From positions 5,787,501 through 5,851,500 of the forward strand of contig OZ005699.1 of assembly GCA_963930775.1 (NCBI GenBank): a stretch of DNA of 64,000 nt, written 5' to 3'. This document shows positions 44,707-56,150 of the stretch, in pieces. Position 1 is the stretch's first letter. The number at the start of each line of letters is the position of its first letter. The stretch comes from Cliona cf. orientalis. Its lineage: Eukaryota > Porifera > Demospongiae > Clionaida > Clionaidae. A program made the position numbers and the translations under genes. The notes under the pieces are model-generated. The model did no database searches. It was not told where the DNA came from and saw only the letters and a list, made by a program, of their open reading frames with translations.

Positions 44707-45103
44707 CCACAGTATTCCTTACGTAATTTGAACTTTGCCAGAATAGCTACTAAACTGGTGACACCACAGACTGACAGGAATATTATGCTGAAGCCGCCTG
44801 AGCTGTTGACAGTTAAACATAGACCCAGTATGTGTATGGTCCACTAATCTGTGTCAATAGTTGGTTTGTGGCAATTGCAGACACACACTGCGTTCCCTTT
44901 TTTTCTACATAGTGTGTTAAGTTGTTGCGGTCCCTGGATCTTTCTAGACACGCCCACCTCTGATTACAAACATCTTCTCGGCCACGTCTCCTCACAATTC
45001 GCTTATTGAATTAGCCAATCCTCACACCCATGCACTGTAATGCTACCTTAATTGAATTGAACATGCAATTGGCAAGAACAGGCTGCCTCCTAAATAGCAT
45101 GAA

Positions 45104-45702
45104 TAGGCCAGACCAAATTAAATTCTTGCTGCACGGATTTGCCCGGTCCAGTTTTTGCCTTATTAATTTTGAAAAAATTTAAATGCGCATGCGCAGTATC
45201 AACCCCTTACCAAACATTGTAGAACTTGAATTGACCTTATCACATGCAACTGAAAAAGACAAGTTGATTGGACACTAGCTAATGGCAAGTGCTTGCTTAT
45301 ATGTTAGCCAGTCTTTTATCTTCTATCACTCAATTTCTTGCTCACTAAACTTTTATATGGAATAAAATATCTAGCTAACCTTTTTTATATGGCTCAGTCT
45401 ATAGCTAATTATAATGTCAGTAGCTAACTTGCAAATAGACTGTGACTGAGCCAAATAAAATAGGCTAGGGAATGGCAGAAGTGACCAGGATCTTTTCTTT
45501 CTCTCTTCATGAAGTGTAGTGCCAGATAAGCTCTTCTGTCCCTTGTGATAAAATACACCAACGAAATCATGAATTAATTCAATAATTTATGGCTTTTAGC
45601 CACTCCCATTTAATTAACTATTTTTTTCTTTTTTTGATCGTGCGACCCAATTTTTTTTATCAGAAAATTCAAGCAACAACAAATTAATTTGATCTGGCCT
45701 TA
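45104..45702. mobile_element. About 600-bp TIR element
   Basis: TAGGCCAGACCAAATTAAAT then TCTTGCTG is answered by CAAGCAACAACAAATTAATT then TGATCTGGCCTTA; inner parts (GCACGGATTTGCCCGG / CGTGCGACCCAATTTT) pair loosely. No coding capacity. Confidence 0.6.
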
Positions 45703-46868
45703 GGCAAGTAATCATGACCATAGAGATTTTTTGTTAAAATTAAAGCTGCACCAATAGACCCATTAGCTATAGGCAATGTCACGGGGTGCGCATGGTGGGT
45801 CACGTTGGAGGACTACTGGAGTCCTTTTCTACAGATGCTGCATGCCTTTGCCACTCATTTGTAAAGAATACAGGCTCCTGATCCAGTTTTACTTGTAGCT
45901 AGCCGCATTATGTTAGACTAACCACCAGCGATTTCTAGGTGGCTGGTGTCCAGGTAGTCAGATACAATGATCGAGACTCAGTAATGGCACCATTTTAGGA
46001 GTCACTGGTGATGCTTGTGCTCCAACATGGTGGCCCTTGGAGTAATGTCTACGAGTCTATGTGGTATCCATCACATTGTGTATCAGGTGCATTCCATAGA
46101 AACATTTGGTAAGCTGACGATATCTCAATTAGATGCTGCAGTCATTTCCTCAGGATTTATTTATCAAATTAAACTGCATGCTAGCCTTTAGTGGTTTATG
46201 GAAAATCTTAAATTAATTATAGCTATAATATTATTATTATTAATAGTGAATCATCCTATATACAGCTCGGAATAGTGTACTGAAAGCACCTGTTGGTTAC
46301 ATTATAACAACGTAATTCATGCCGTTATCTCATATTATAATAGGAGTCTACTTGTCTTTCAAGGGAGTAGTACTTGCAAATAACAGTGCCATTCAGATCA
46401 CAGAGATTGGAAGTTACTATGATCATAATCGTGAGGGACTCCAGTGCATCACTGATAAGATTCCATGCTGTGGGACTCCACCATACAGAGCAGGAGAGTG
46501 GTACTTTCCTTATGGTGGAAGGGTTCCAGTGCAAGGTGGAGCTACATCATTTTACAGAAGCAGAGGAGACAATGGAGAAGTCAACTTAAACCGCTTGAGT
46601 AGTAATGTAATGATGCCAACTGGAAGATTCTGTTGTAAAGTACCCGATGCTACAAATACCCTTCAAATTATCTGTGCTACCATATTGTCAAGTAAATTTC
46701 TGTAGTATCATAAGTTATGGAACTTAATTGAAACGGTTATTATTCTTATCCTTTTTTTTTGCTGCAGTCTCTGTCCAGATTATTGGTAGCACAATTACTC
46801 CAATTATAGGACAAAACTTGACTCTAACTTGTGCTGTCACTGGAACAGAGAATTATACCACCACCAAT

Positions 46869-47560
46869 CCTGATTTCTTAACAAAAGATTGTTAAGAAAT
46901 CAGGATTAAATGTCCGTGTTGCACAGAGGAGTGGCCCCACACTGAGATCTATCCTGACACGCTCAGCTCTGGAACCTCCGCGGTGCCCCAACAAGGGTCG
47001 ATGTTTAGCTTGCCAAGCTGGTCTAGATGGCCGATGCACAACCAAAAACGTCATATACAGACTGGAGTGTGCCATCTGTGCGGAAAGCTACGTCGGAGAA
47101 ACCAAGAGACCAGTACGGGAGAGACTCTTGGAACACCGGAGGGCAGCCCTGAACAGAAACATGCAAAACCCATGGGGAGCACACTATGGCACTATACACA
47201 AAGGCTCACCAGTACCCACTGTCCCCTTCACAGCAAGAATCGTAAGAAGAGCCCAAGATCATGTAGACCGCAAACTAAGTGAAGCGATTGAAATAGCTGA
47301 GACAACACCTCAACTCAACACTGACAGTGGATGGCAACTCCTCCCCACAATCCGGAAAAGGTCGTCAATATAGTGCGCGCATGCGCAGAACAGAACAGTA
47401 TTAGCTCACCATCAGTTCTTGTTAGTTTTGTGTTCAGTTTTTATTTTACACCTGAAGAAGCCCAAAGGGCGAAACGTTGTGTTGCCATTGTTTTGCAAAT
47501 TGAGGAGAAAGGGCAAAAGTTTATAAGAATCTAATGATGTATACCCTCAAAAGAGCGCTA
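46869..47560 (+). mobile_element. Penelope-like element, 3' part with GIY-YIG endonuclease
   Basis: An open frame from about 46892 to the stop near 47372 reads CPNKGRCLACQAG and DGRC (zinc-finger-like), then VIYRLECAICAESYVGETKR and VRERLLEHR, the GIY-YIG signature of Penelope-like retroelements (Y, YVGET, Arg and EH in place). No reverse transcriptase is present, so it is 5' truncated. At the left junction a perfect 16-bp inverted repeat (46869-46884 and 46889-46904, loop AAGA) shows a short inverted duplication. The element sits inside an Ig exon. Its right edge, near 47560, is judged from where similarity to the 56.46-kb duplicate resumes. Confidence 0.85.
47448..47490 (+). ncRNA. Hammerhead-ribozyme-like motif in the Penelope-like element
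   Basis: CCTGAAGAAGCCCAAAGGGC then GAAACG gives CUGANGA, a GCCC/GGGC stem with AAA loop, and GAAAC, as in the core of hammerhead ribozymes known from Penelope-like elements. The third stem and cleavage site are not clearly formed here, so activity is doubtful. Confidence 0.4.
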
Positions 47561-49602
47561 AAATCAGTAACTTAATAAGATTAGAACATACAATTGCATA
47601 TAGCTACTGTAGATGAATGCATAGAAGTATTGATTAGCAATCTCCACTTCAAACTTCAATTGTTACAGTCCCACCTCCAGTATCTGTGACCATCACAAGT
47701 CAGCGAGTCCTATTCGACCAGTTGCATCCGATGTACCTCTGGCCTGCACTGTGGAATTGAATACAGTAGTGGATGTTCCAGTGACTGTGGACCAGATGGA
47801 TTTACAGTTAATAATAATGTAGCACAACTGGCCGCTGGAAGCACCTCTACTTACATCAGTACTACCACAGTCAGGTCCTTTGGGAGGGATGAGTCAGGGA
47901 TATACACTTGTCTAGCTACTGTCAGTTCATCATCTTCATTCCTGAGAGACAGCATGGCATCAACATCAACCAGAGTCACTGTTGGTAATTTTACGTTCGT
48001 TCTATTATTCCTTTTTTATAATGGTGTTGTATCATTATCCAGGTAAATACCTGTATTTTAATGGGACTGTCTATGCTAACAACAGTGTTATTCTGATTTC
48101 CAAGCTGGTGGAAACTGGTTTGGAAGTAGCCCATAATCAGGGACTGCAGTGCATCACTGACAGGAAACCATGTTGTAGGAACAATGGAGAGTGGCTTTTC
48201 CCTAACAGGACCTCAGTTCCAATACAAGATAGAGCTCGATCATTTTATAAAAGCAGTGGGAATAACGGAAATGTCAGTCTGAATCTTTTGAGAAGCAACA
48301 AGCTACTTCCACTGTTAACTGGAACCTTCTGTTGCATAGTGCCTGATGCTAATAATCTAATGGATGCTCTCTGTATTGAAATAAGTGAGTTAACATAAAA
48401 ATATTCTGAATGTAGCTACTCTTTGATTCCTTCCTATAGAGCTCACTATTTCTGCTGAAATCAGTGACACTGGAGTGTCAACAGCTGGACAAGGCTATGC
48501 ACTCCTCTGCAACGTGCATGGACTAGAGAACTTCAGCTCCACAATATTCTACAAATGGACTAAGAATAATGGGACACTGGTACAAGTTGGATCCAACTCT
48601 AAGATACTCTCCTTCTTTCCTCTTAGGCTCTCAGATGCTGGGAAATATGCTTGTCATGTCAGTGTCGGCTCTGATAATGAATTTAGAGTACATTCAGCCA
48701 ACACAAGCAGCCCGCTCTTTCAAGTCAATATTAATGGTACATCCATGATTACAGATATTTAACAATAATATTTGTGTGGTTCTCTAATACATGTAGTTCC
48801 TGAGCCAACTGTGAGTCTTCACTCGAATTCCCTCAATCCTACTTTGTCTGAGTCTGCGCTCATTCTAATCTGCACTGTGGAGCTGAATCCAGCAGTGGAC
48901 GTTCCATAACGTTGCAGTAAATGTGGTATGGAACGGACCCGATGGGACAGCTATTGCACCTACCGCACCTGAAATGAAAACTTTCACACTGTATGTAGCA
49001 TCAAGCACTATCCATTCCACTGAGATGGCAGATTCTGGAAACTATTCCTGTGCAGTTGGCATTGAAAATGGAGTTACGGTGTCCACCAATACCAGCATAA
49101 AAATTGGTATGACTAGAAGTTGGTAACTTGCAATCTAGTGATAATATGAATAACTTTTTTACAGTTGATAGGTTGTTTCAATTAAGGTTAAAGAGTATTG
49201 ACATCTGTCAGCAATTTTACAGCAAAGTAAGGCCTTCTGATTCATGTACCTACCAGATCTAATAACACCATAATATTTGCTCTGTACTTTTTATAGGATT
49301 TAAAAGAGTCTGAAGAGTTTATTAAGGAGGCACTCATTAGAGCAATTGAGCATCACTGCAAGTGTCGCTTCTCAGTCACCAACCTTAGAGAGAGAGGCAT
49401 ATTTGTCTGTGAAGATTCACCAAATCTACTGACATACCGAAATGTGCTTCTTGGTACACACAACTTCAATGGCACCTTGATTATTGGTTTCATACAGGAA
49501 TGGGTGGATTCAGGGCCTCTAATCAAAATTAGTGAAAGCTATGTGAGAGTTGACAATAGCTGCCCTGTTGTTATCTCTTCACTGGATGAGCCCGGTTGCT
49601 GA

Positions 49603-50449
49603 TAGATAGCGTCTTATACTGACAAGTGCTAAAAATGATATAATAGTAATGAATTGCTTAAAGAGACTGTTTGATAAGTTTGTGGTACTAAGGTATGTGC
49701 TTATAATTTTACTGAAATCTGACTCGGAAGTGATTCTACCTTATTAAATTAATGGTGTCATAGCTTATTATTACAATCTGGTAATCTAGTGTGATGATTT
49801 TGGATGGTCTAGGGAGCTATAATAGTGATACTAACTCGTCATGTACACAAAGAAACAATTGACGTGATGTTTAATAACTTAGTACACCTTCATTGTGCAA
49901 ATACAATGAAGATGATAGTTGTATGTAGCCATCACCTGATAATAATAATTCTTATTCCATGCACAATGTCATATCATGTGTTGACTTCCTCTGTCACAGC
50001 ACTGGCTCCTATTATGGCACTTCAAAGAAAGGTATTCATATAACTTGCCATCACTTTATTAATCTTATATTTTGCTGAGTCAAGGAGCACGTATTGAAGG
50101 TGGGGATAATCCAACTGTCCTATAAGGAATGACAAGTCTCTGCTCCAGTCATTACAGCTAGGCACCACCTTAGTTTATAAATGTTTGCGTCTAACTAAGC
50201 CACACGCCCTAGCTACCATGACTTTCCCTTTCTATGCTGAGTGCATTGCACTTTGTGGAGTTCAGGTCCTCCTATATAATTAAAGTGCAAGACTAGCTAG
50301 TGGTCAAGTTTTGTATCGGGAGAGGACTACCTTGAATCACATTATTGGGACGAAGTAAGTAGTACTAAGTGATGGTGCAATAGCTGTATAGCCTTACTTT
50401 ATACAACTTTTATGCTTTGCAGAGTCAACACAACAATTAATAAAAGGTC
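49603..50449 (+). other. Spacer upstream of the beta-helix gene; 5'UTR intron
   Basis: No other gene. A GTAAGT donor at 50355 and CTTTGCAG acceptor ending at 50422 define a 68-bp 5'UTR intron just before the ATG. The same intron is kept in the duplicate (58563-58626), which supports transcription of both genes at some time. Confidence 0.55.
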
Positions 50450-53400
50450 ATGCTTAATGATAGTATTGTGGCCATAATGTTACCACTGATCATCCATTTC
50501 CTGGTGTGGTCTGGTCCAGTACAATGTATATACATTCACAACATAACTTCACAATGCCTGGGCAGTCATTGCCTCACTCTGTCTATGATTTCTCACATAA
50601 GTAACAACAGCTACGTTACAGTTAACGATAAAGCCATGATATTTGAACAAGGTGAACACCATCTTGACCTACAGCTACAGATTTTAAATGCAACTTCATT
50701 CTCTATGATTGCAAATACTACTTCTTCCTCCAGTAGTAACGTAACTATTGTTTGCAAGAAAGGTGTAGGATTTACATTTACTGGAGGTCATAATATTTAT
50801 GTAAAGGGCTTAAATTTTATTGGATGCACAGGAAATGAACTTAAATATGTTAATAACTTTACAATAGAAGACTCAAAATTTGTTGGCAGGAAGAGAAATC
50901 CAGTACAAACTTATACGCTTGGTTCAACATTGAACATTTTCCAAAGTACATCAATAAAGTTTATACACACTTCCTTTGAAAATAATGAATTTGGTACAAA
51001 ACAACATGTATTGTTTCCATAATATATTATGATCCTAAGTATGATAGTTTCAGTATTTTTGCTGAAAACATAGAACTCGGTGGAGCGATTCATGCTGAAG
51101 AAAGTAAACTTGAATTTGTGGAATGCTTATTTGAAAACAATGAAGCTGGACTTGGCGGAGCTCTTTATGTATCAAAGAATAGCAAAATCATAATCATCAA
51201 AACCACGTTTTTAGGTAATGTTGCCAATTTCTTTTACCCGGGTAGACAACTTGGACAAGATAAAACATCCCCAAGAAATGATTGGATTAGAGAAATTGGC
51301 ACTGGTGGTGGTGCCATACATGCTGATCAGACTTCCTTCTTCATTGCTAATAGCAGATTCATAGAAAATGTGGCAGAGCAGAGTGGTGCAGTGAGATTTA
51401 TTGCCAAAAGTGGAACAATTACTATTACTGAGAGTGAATTTATTGGTAATATAGCATACGATGGTGGTGGAGCAATGTGGTGGACCTCTAGTAACTCAAC
51501 TATCTCCATCACCAACAACAGCTTTGTGAGCAATATAGCACTTGCAGGAGATGGTGGTGGAGCAGTATGGTGGACTTCTGTCAACTCAACTATTTCCATC
51601 ACCAACAATAGCTTTGATAGCAATATAGCGCTTGCTGGAGATGGTGGTGGAGCATTAAAGCTGACAAATATATTTAATACGATAACCACAATAAGTGCTA
51701 ATGTTTTCAGTAATAATTCGGCAAGCAATAAGTCTGGTGGAGTTATATCAATCCGTAATACAAATCCATCTGCAATCACGATTATGAGCTACAATCAATT
51801 TAACAACAATCATGCCAATCAAAATGGAGCAATTTTGAGTTTCTTGAATAACGATTATGTGTCTGCATCACCTGATCTTGTCCTCAATGAAAACCTATTT
51901 ATAAATAATAGTGCTCTTGCAGATGGAGGAATATTTGAGTTAAAGAATGTGAACATAAGAATCACCAGGAGTAACTTTATTGCTAATAGAGTCAGTAATA
52001 ATGGTGGAGTCTTCTCCATAGTAGGGAGCAATCTCACAATCTCTCAAAGTATATTTCAATCCAACATTGCTGGTAGAGATGGAGGTGTGATAATGGCAGA
52101 TTCAAGTGGTATAACCATTTCTGATAGTCATTTCATTGCCAACAAAGGTGGTCATGGGGGAGTGGTTAAAGCTCATGATACTTATCTCTCCATTGTTGAT
52201 GCTTCGCTGGTGAGAAACAGAGCTGATTTTGGAGGAGTTCTATCAGTAAAACTAGTGCAAATCAATTTTTATGATGTGACTATAGTTGATAATCTTGCAT
52301 ATATGGACGGAGGAGTATTTCATTCAGAACAAATCAAAATGGAGATTGAAGGAGGTGATTTCTATGGTAATAGAGCAAATAACAATGGAGGTATCATGCT
52401 AAGTGATCGAGACGGGATAACTATAGTTGACTGCACATTTAATCTTAGCACAGCAGGCAATGATGGAGGAGTGATGCGATCTTATTTGAGTAAAATAAAT
52501 GTGTCAAACTGTACTTTTATTGGAAATGAAGCAAAAGCTTATGGAGGAGTTTATCATATTGAACAGAGTGATCTAAAAATCAGTAATCGTAGCATGTTTA
52601 AGGAAAACAGAGCAGACACAGGAGGGGTCATTTGGAATGATGCTGGTGCTTCGGACATTAATGATGCTTCTTTTATAAATAATATTGCAAATACTGCTGG
52701 AGTTATTTGGATCGATGCTGGTACTGCTGACATCAGTGAAGCTAATTTCACTAGTAATAAAGCCAACACTGGAGCGGTAATGTGGTTAGATCAAGCCACC
52801 GTCAATTTTGCTACCATAAGTGTTGCTGAGAATCATGCGAACTACACCATAATCTACTCTATGGAGAGTGATATAGAATGGACTAATAGCATACTATCAT
52901 CAAATGTTGGATCACTTTGTGCAATTGAAAGTTCTATAGTACTAGCCAATGTTACTATGGTCAAAATGCAAACAGTCAATCAAACCAATGCAAATCAACT
53001 TGCGGAGGGAGGAGCAATTACCGCCTTTCAGAGTGAGATTACTTTTGATGGAATCACTAGCTTAATGCACAATAGAGCAGGTACAGGTGGAAGTGTACTT
53101 GCAACTGAGGCCAAACTACACATACGTGGCACAGTCATTATAGCTAACAACACAGCATCACGAAGTGGGGGTGGTATCTACCTGTACCAGAGCGAAATGA
53201 CCTGTCAAAAGATGAGTGCACTAACACTTTCAGGAAATACTGCCATAGAGAAAGGTGGAGGGATTTATGCAGTCGGTTCTTTGATTAAGGCTAAAGTTCC
53301 TACAGCTAAAAATCTGGTTCAAATGTATTTAATAAACTTTGTATCAAATACAGCTGATAGAGGTGGTGGCATTTTTCTCGAAATGGACTCAAAGGTTTAC

Positions 53401-55788
53401 ATTTTGAAATCTATGGCGAATAACTTCACTGAAAAACATGAGATCATTAAGTTTACCACTAACGAGGCCAATTATGGAGGAGCTGTGTATGTATCCGATG
53501 ATGGGATGTGTGCCCTTTCCACATCAAACAAGGAGTGTTTCTTTCAAGCTCTAGCACTGTATCGAAATGGACCACTCCCTAACCTTGACTCCAATGGCAA
53601 CATCATATGTAAAAACATTTACTTCGAACATAATCGAGCAAGAATTGCAGGATCTAGTCTGTATGGAGGTCTACTGGACAGATGTAGAATTAGCCCTTTA
53701 GCAGAGCTGCTACTTAGTAATGCCTCTGAGAGCTCCACACTGTCAAACAGAACCATTACAGTAGGCGGACTGGCATACTTTCACTCTATCAGTAATGTAA
53801 AAACTTCAGACATTGCTTCTCCACCAGTCCGGGTGTGCTTCTGTAGAGATGGCCAACCAGACTGTAGCTACAACCCTGCTCCAGTGCCTATCAGGAAAGA
53901 TCAGTTGACTGAAATTCCCCTTAGTCTAGCAGTACTTGACCAGGTCAACCACCCAATAGAAGCCACCATCTACAACCGACTCAGTTCAGGAGATGATCTC
54001 TGTCAACACCACATTCAAACAAACGATGGAAACTGTAGTGTAATCAGTTTCACGGCATCTTTAAATCTCAATGAGTCACAGAAAGAAGAATTGATTTTGC
54101 TAACTGATGGTCCATGTAAGGAAATACCTGACTCCCAAGTCAGGCTGTCATTCAACGTTTACTGTCCAAAATGTCCCATTGGATTTGAACTTCTCAAAGA
54201 CGAAGAAGGATGCCGCTGTGAATGTGATGAAAGTTTATTACCATCCATTTCTAATTGCCAACTATCATCAAATGCGATAATAAGGGACAAAAACATATGG
54301 ATTGCATACATTAATGAAACTAATGATATCTATGAGCAGGAAAATTATTTGATACACCCTTTCTGCCCTTTGGATTACTGTCAACCTTCCAGTTCACTTG
54401 TGGAAGTCAATCTAAATATCCCTAATGGATCAGATGCACAATGTGTCCATGGTCGCTCTGGCTTGTTATGTGGAACCTGTCAACCCGGTCTTAGTCTATC
54501 CATTGGTAGCTCACACTGCTTATCTTGTCCTTCCCACTGGCCTGCTAATCTTGTTGCCATTGTCATAGCTGCTTTGCTAGCCGGGATACTTTTAGTAATG
54601 TTTATTTTGCTTCTCAATTTGACAGTGGCTGTGGGAACACTTAATGGAATCATATTCTATGCTAACATTTTATCTATTAAAAACAATACATTTCAACAAT
54701 TTTCATCACCAAATATCGCTACAGTGCTTGTATCCTGGCTTAACCTTGAAATAGGGTTTGATGCTTGCTTTTTTGATGGAATGGATGCATTTTCAAAATC
54801 TCTGCTACAGCTGACCTTTCCTGCATACATCATCTTCTTGGTAATAGTTATAATCTTAATCAGTGAATATTCCAGTAAGATTTCCAACATTATTGGAAAA
54901 AGAAATCCAGTGGCTACTTTGGCTACTCTCATTCTGTTGTCTTATACAGCACTTCTCAACTCAGTTATTACATCTCTTTCTTATGCTATCCTCAACTATC
55001 CTGATGGTTCTCGGCGAACAGTGTGGTTAGCTGATGCTAGCATTGACTACCTCAGGGGAAAACATGTGGGCCTTTTCATCATAGCAACCATCATCCTAAT
55101 AGCTGGAGCTTTGTATACAGTTTTACTTTTATCTTGGCAGTGGCTCCTTTGCCATCAAAACTTTCGTCTCCTCAAATGGGTAAATTCCCCCAAATTGTAC
55201 CATTTTATTGAGCCTTATCATGCCCCTTACACATTTAAACATCGCTATTGGACTGGATTGCTACTGCTATCACGTGTTCTATTGCATCTTGTTTCAGCTG
55301 TTAATACAACTGGAGATCCTAGAGTGAATATTTTAGCTACATCTTTGATCATTGGCTGCTTGCTTCTAATCAAGGGAATGGTCGCTACAAAAGTGTACAA
55401 AAATAGACTTGTTGATCTCACTGAAACAATAGTTTACTTCAATGTACTGGCACTTGCTGCTTCGACGTGGTACACTCTTGATGCTGGTAAGAGCCAGGAT
55501 ATTGTTGCCTACATCTCTGTAATGATCATGTTTGCTCTTCTCGTGGCTGTTATTACTGGTCATGTTTACTGGTACACCAGCCTATTCACAATGCTCAAAA
55601 ACACTTGGCTCTTTAAGCAGGTACTAGATAAAATTCAATTAGTCAAAAAACGAGCTAAAAATGTTGGCAAAAGCAGCTTAAATGCATCAGAGCCACAGTC
55701 AAGGTCAACAGAAGGCCACCAAGAGCACTATGAACCAACGTATACTGTTGTTGATGTTCACGATTGTCAAATTTATTCTGGAAATTAG
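50450..55788 (+). CDS. Beta-helix (PMP-like repeat) receptor with multi-pass membrane module; one frameshift
   Basis: A signal peptide (first about 27 residues from ATG 50450) leads into Ser/Asn-rich sequence. A one-base frame change lies near 51000-51030; from about 51040 the frame is open to 55788 (1556 residues from 51118). Some 25 imperfect repeats of about 23-30 residues carry F..N.A..GG(A/V) cores such as SNFTSNKANTG and FENNEAGLGGALYV, the pattern of chlamydial PMP-type parallel beta-helices. A Cys-rich part follows (CPKCPIGFELL, CRCECDES, GLLCGTCQPGLSL). Then come about nine hydrophobic helices (about residues 1140-1515 of the long frame) with HAPYTFKHRYWTGLLLLSRV and LNGIIFYANIL. The cytoplasmic tail is Lys/Ser-rich. 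Similar membrane modules occur in many uncharacterised sponge and cnidarian proteins. A surface recognition or adhesion role is inferred. If the frameshift is real, the copy is non-functional. Confidence 0.75.
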
Positions 55789-56150
55789 CTATACTTTTGA
55801 TTCTAATATTTACTCATCAATGAGCTAGCAATATTAATAATATTGTTTGTATCATTATTAAATTTTACTACTATCATGCTAGTCAAAGCATTTACCTGAT
55901 TCTATTAATTATTGGCTATGTTCAATTAAATTTTGAAACTCAGGATAACAATAGTGAAGGGGTCAGTGGAAGAAGATGATAAATCATATTTTTGATAAAA
56001 TGGAGTTTTGCATGCCGCTAGTGAAGTCAACTCATATTCTATTCGCACGCACACGCAATCTTTTTGGGTGATCTGCAATCATTATTTGAATGCAAACTTT
56101 TCAAAATCACGTAATTTTTACAAGGGATTAGTTCTTACAAGTGACAAAAT

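Larger units (their letters stand above)
42430..46343. other. Intergenic or long intron, crowded with TIR elements
   Basis: No coding exon recognised. Besides the listed elements, a roughly 120-bp-spaced direct repeat (TTTTCATCTA...GATTACA..AAAGGCC...GTATTGGTGAGGGTGT) occurs at about 42697-42770 and 42817-42875. Confidence 0.5.
46344..49602 (+). pseudogene. Second Ig-domain gene, interrupted by a Penelope-like element and frameshifts
   Basis: Recognisable exons: 46344-46691 (Ig-V-like domain with LSFKGVVLANNS, LQCITDKIPCC), 46768 to about 46868 (Ig domain cut by the inserted element), 47669-47984 (Ig domain with at least two frame breaks), 48043-48384 (another V-like domain, LYFNGTVYANNS), 48440-48736 (intact Ig domain), 48797-49106 (Ig domain, broken near 48907), 49165-49226 and 49297-49602. 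Internal exons are phase 1-1. The last two exons code for about 120 residues with FIKEALIRAIEHHCKC, NLLTYRNVLLGTHNFNG, IGFIQEWVDSG and a final CPVVISSLDEPGC, resembling a SEA-like stalk module; a stop follows without a membrane helix. No signal-peptide exon was found, so it may be the 3' part of the gene at 40.7 kb. Confidence 0.65.
47600..55930 (+). repeat. Tandem segmental duplication, unit A
   Basis: Contains the last Ig exons and the beta-helix gene. It matches unit B (56151 to window end) in order and orientation, including the introns, the spacer between the genes (for example the GTATCGGGAGAGGACTACCT stretch near 50311) and 3' sequence after the stop (CTATCATGCTAGTCAAAGCA). Confidence 0.85.

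Noticed and set aside
45597-45661. T-rich stretch as a poly(A) tail of a processed pseudogene
   Set aside because: It lies inside the inverted-repeat element at 45104-45702 and no coding remnant precedes it.
46983-47282. 99-residue frame in the Penelope-like element
   Set aside because: Shadow frame; the GIY-YIG motif is read in another frame over the same bases.
51327-51779. 150-residue minus-strand frame opposite the beta-helix gene
   Set aside because: Hydrophobic by-product of the repeat codons; the plus strand carries the coherent family pattern.
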